Of a stretch of 35,582 nucleotides of DNA, positions 34,282-35,582 are shown piece by piece. The notes under the pieces were generated by a model that saw nothing but the letters and a program-made list of their open reading frames with translations, made no database searches and was not told the DNA's origin. The stretch is taken from positions 1 to 35,582 of the IMG/VR virus record IMGVR_UViG_3300030329_006120. One strand, written 5' to 3'. The stretch's first letter is position 1, and each line of letters starts with the position of its first letter. This DNA is from a virus. The translations under genes and the position numbers were made by a program.

Positions 34282-34282
34282 A

Positions 34283-34756
34283 ATGAAGATTTCAAAAGCA
34301 AAGCTGCGGCAGATTATCAAGGAAGAGCTACACGAAGCGCGCTACTCGCGCCCCGATGCCACCGAGCAGGACATCCGCGACGCCGAGGAGGTTTTGGTTG
34401 AGTTAGCAGAGCAGTATCCCGGCTTGATCGCTCAGTTTGACAAAGAACAGATCCTCCAGGGCCTGATCTGGTGGTCCTCCAACATCGGCGGCGGCAAGCA
34501 TTGGACCAAATGGCAGCCGGCTCTCCTCAACGTTTTAGAAGAGTTGTCATCGGGAAGCCTCAATGAGGGCGCCGACCGGGTTCACTGGCGCGAATCACGC
34601 AATAAAGAAACTGGCAAGACCTTAGAGGAGATGCTGCAGTGGCTGTCGCAATGGGCCACCAGCTTAGAGGCCCATCATGCTGATACCCCCGAGGACAAAG
34701 AGAGGCTTAGACTAGTCCATCTTACAATAGAAGAAGCTGCAGCTTTACTAAAATAA
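34283..34756 (+). CDS. Tagged small protein 5: MKI-tag plus Trp-rich helical body (157 aa)
   Basis: I place the start at ATG 34283, since it gives the tag MKISKAKLRQIIKEEL and has an AAGG site upstream; an in-frame ATG at 34193 lies within gene 4 and adds 30 unlike residues. The body is helical and Trp-rich: DIRDAEEVLVELAEQYPGLI, QILQGLIWWSSNIGGGKHWT, LEEMLQWLSQWATSLEAHH and a closing Leu/Ala helix. An acidic, Gly-bearing loop separates the halves. No family recognised; the body is unlike the other tag genes. Confidence 0.72.
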   Translation: MKISKAKLRQIIKEELHEARYSRPDATEQDIRDAEEVLVELAEQYPGLIAQFDKEQILQGLIWWSSNIGGGKHWTKWQPALLNVLEELSSGSLNEGADRVHWRESRNKETGKTLEEMLQWLSQWATSLEAHHADTPEDKERLRLVHLTIEEAAALLK

Positions 34757-34760
34757 TAAA

Positions 34761-35153
34761 ATGAAACTAACCAAAGCAAAACTAAAGCAAATTATTAGAG
34801 AAGAACTGGAAGAAGTGGAAGGTCTTGGTGGCACCTACGACTTTCTAATATACTCCGCGGGTCACCACCGGGGCGATCGCTCGCGTCCAGTGGCGTATGT
34901 GACCGGTGTGCCTCTCGACAAGATAGACACATCAAGCTATGTTAGCCACAAAGAAGACGGCTATCGCAGCCCGGAAAGATTCTTTGAATTAAAGCCAGAA
35001 TTTATGGAAGAGTTGGGGTTCACGGGACTTAGGGCTCGGTGGCTTGAGGAAGGTCCACCCGAGTCCATCCAAATTACCGCCAATTACAATCTTGATACCG
35101 GAGAACTTACGGCGCTTGACGAGCCCCCTCGGATTATAGATTACACATCTTGA
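34761..35153 (+). CDS. Tagged small protein 6: MKL-tag plus mixed alpha/beta body (130 aa)
   Basis: The last tag gene. Tag MKLTKAKLKQIIREEL, slightly divergent (Leu at position 3). The ATG follows an AT-rich stretch with no good ribosome site, so translation may depend on reinitiation after gene 5, whose stop is 4 nt upstream. The body is not helical like the others: YDFLIYSAGHHRGDRSRPVA starts a beta-rich domain, followed by PERFFELKPEFMEELGFTGL and a C-terminal strand pair (SIQITANYNLDTGELTALDE). No known family. It ends 77 nt before the next gene, where the operon seems to finish or restart. Confidence 0.68.
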   Translation: MKLTKAKLKQIIREELEEVEGLGGTYDFLIYSAGHHRGDRSRPVAYVTGVPLDKIDTSSYVSHKEDGYRSPERFFELKPEFMEELGFTGLRARWLEEGPPESIQITANYNLDTGELTALDEPPRIIDYTS

Positions 35154-35230
35154 CAGCAAAATTACTAAAATAATCCTTGACACCACCTACACGTCCTGTA
35201 TACTAGTGTTATAGCTTAGGGGATAACTAC
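35154..35230 (+). promoter_or_regulatory. Intergenic region with near-consensus sigma70 promoter and ribosome site
   Basis: TTGACA at 35177-35182 and TATACT at 35199-35204 are separated by 16 nt, and TG directly precedes the -10 box. A transcript would start near 35211. AGGGGA at 35218-35223 lies 7 nt before the GTG at 35231. This is the best promoter in the window and would drive the recombination nuclease independently of the upstream late-type operon. No terminator hairpin is seen between the upstream stop and the promoter, so read-through is possible. Confidence 0.75.
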
Positions 35231-35582
35231 GTGTACAAGATCGCTCATATTGCGGACACGCATATAAAAAACTTAAAATTTCATTATGAATACAAGAAGG
35301 TATTCGAACAACTTTACGATATCCTTCGTAAAGAGAACGTGGACTACATCGTTCACTGCGGCGACATCGCCCACACCAAGACACAGATTTCACCAGAGTT
35401 CGTTGAGCTTTGCTCCGACTTTTTCGCAAACCTGGCGTCCATCGCACCAACCTACATCATTCTGGGCAACCACGACGGCAACCTAAAGAACAGTACGCGC
35501 CAGGACGCGCTGTCGCCGATTGTGAAGGCTTTGGACCTCCCGGACCTACATCTGCTCAAGAACGCGGGTGAAACCGTTCTAG
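35231..35582 (+). CDS. SbcD/Mre11-type recombination nuclease subunit (T4 gp47-like), 3' truncated
   Basis: 117 codons are visible from a GTG start; the frame is open at the window end. Metallophosphoesterase motifs in order: D9-x-H11 in IAHIADTHIK, G44-D45 in VHCGDIAH, and G79-N80-H81-D82 in IILGNHDG. These are motifs I-III of Mre11/SbcD nucleases. The partner in T4 is gp46 (Rad50/SbcC-like), which should be encoded downstream outside the window. The pair processes double-strand ends for recombination-dependent replication and degrades host DNA. Start chosen because of the AGGGGA site 7 nt upstream and because the family begins directly with this first strand. Confidence 0.92.
   Translation, partial: MYKIAHIADTHIKNLKFHYEYKKVFEQLYDILRKENVDYIVHCGDIAHTKTQISPEFVELCSDFFANLASIAPTYIILGNHDGNLKNSTRQDALSPIVKALDLPDLHLLKNAGETVL

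Larger units (their letters stand above)
32948..34808 (+). repeat. Six dispersed in-frame copies of a ~48-bp tag-coding repeat
   Basis: Units at 32948-32995, 33160-33207, 33489-33536, 33991-34038, 34283-34330 and 34761-34808, always at codon 1 of a gene. They encode MKI[ST]K[AQ][RK]L[KR][QE]II[KRH]EEL. Units 2 and 3 are nearly identical in DNA, as are units 4 and 5 over their first half; the others differ mostly at third codon positions, so protein-level selection is visible. Spacing is irregular (212-502 bp), set by the length of each gene body. Confidence 0.88.

Noticed and set aside
34193-34282. Upstream start of tag gene 5 giving 30 extra residues
   Set aside because: It would bury the conserved tag; the ATG at 34283 restores the same N-terminus as the other five genes.
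32948-34808. Repeat units as a CRISPR-like or regulatory DNA array
   Set aside because: Spacing is irregular, every copy begins at a start codon, and differences between copies are largely synonymous, so selection acts on the peptide.
12455-34880. Three copies of GCGATCGC (12455, 27380, 34873), the HIP1 octamer abundant in many cyanobacteria
   Set aside because: Three copies in 35 kb is far below cyanobacterial density and not enough to argue for a cyanobacterial host.

Overview
This window is part of the genome of a tailed bacterial virus with a contractile tail of the T4 type. The evidence is a recognisable pair of baseplate wedge proteins (gp25-like at 8671-9066, gp6/baseplate-J-like at 9083-10876), a hub-like peptidase before them, and a phage replication/recombination cluster after them (RuvC-like nuclease, zinc-ribbon/TOPRIM primase, SbcD/Mre11-type nuclease). 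Every supported gene is on the + strand. Genes are packed with 0-43 nt gaps or 1-4 nt start/stop overlaps, except for the primase, whose preferred start overlaps the RuvC gene by 32 nt, and the 77 nt gap before the last gene. No tRNA, IS element, integrase, CRISPR array or convincing terminator was seen, and no gene-free stretch exceeds 100 bases. The very long structural genes and the far-T4 gene set suggest a large-genome lytic myovirus, probably environmental or marine. The host cannot be fixed from the sequence.

Region 1 (2-30871) is a late structural block. It starts inside a hub/spike protein carrying an M15 peptidase. It continues with an unrecognised 328-aa protein, a 1754-aa giant, a 489-aa protein, the gp25- and gp6-like wedge proteins, a DNRLRE-like 500-aa protein and a 2840-aa giant with two laminin-G/concanavalin-like segments. 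A series of unrecognised virion-type proteins follows. Two pairs in this block look paralogous: 20915-21880 with 27607-28560 at the N-terminus, and 28575-29630 with 29651-30871 at the C-terminus. The products presumably assemble the baseplate and attached tail appendages.

Region 2 (30900-32940) holds two small unknown proteins, a DUF2061 two-helix membrane protein, a RuvC-like nuclease and a short DnaG-type primase, coupled by overlapping stops and starts.

Region 3 (32948-35153) is the most unusual part. Six consecutive small genes all begin with the same ~16-residue tag, consensus MKI[ST]K[AQ][RK]L[KR][QE]II[KRH]EEL, followed by completely different bodies. The tag resembles in length, position and I-x-E motif the capsid-targeting/protease-cleavage leader of T4 internal proteins. 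My leading hypothesis is that this is a cassette of co-packaged (ejected) phage proteins sharing a targeting leader.

Region 4 (35154-35582) carries a near-consensus sigma70 promoter (TTGACA, 16 nt, TATACT) and the first 117 codons of an SbcD/Mre11 (T4 gp47-like) nuclease, cut by the window end.
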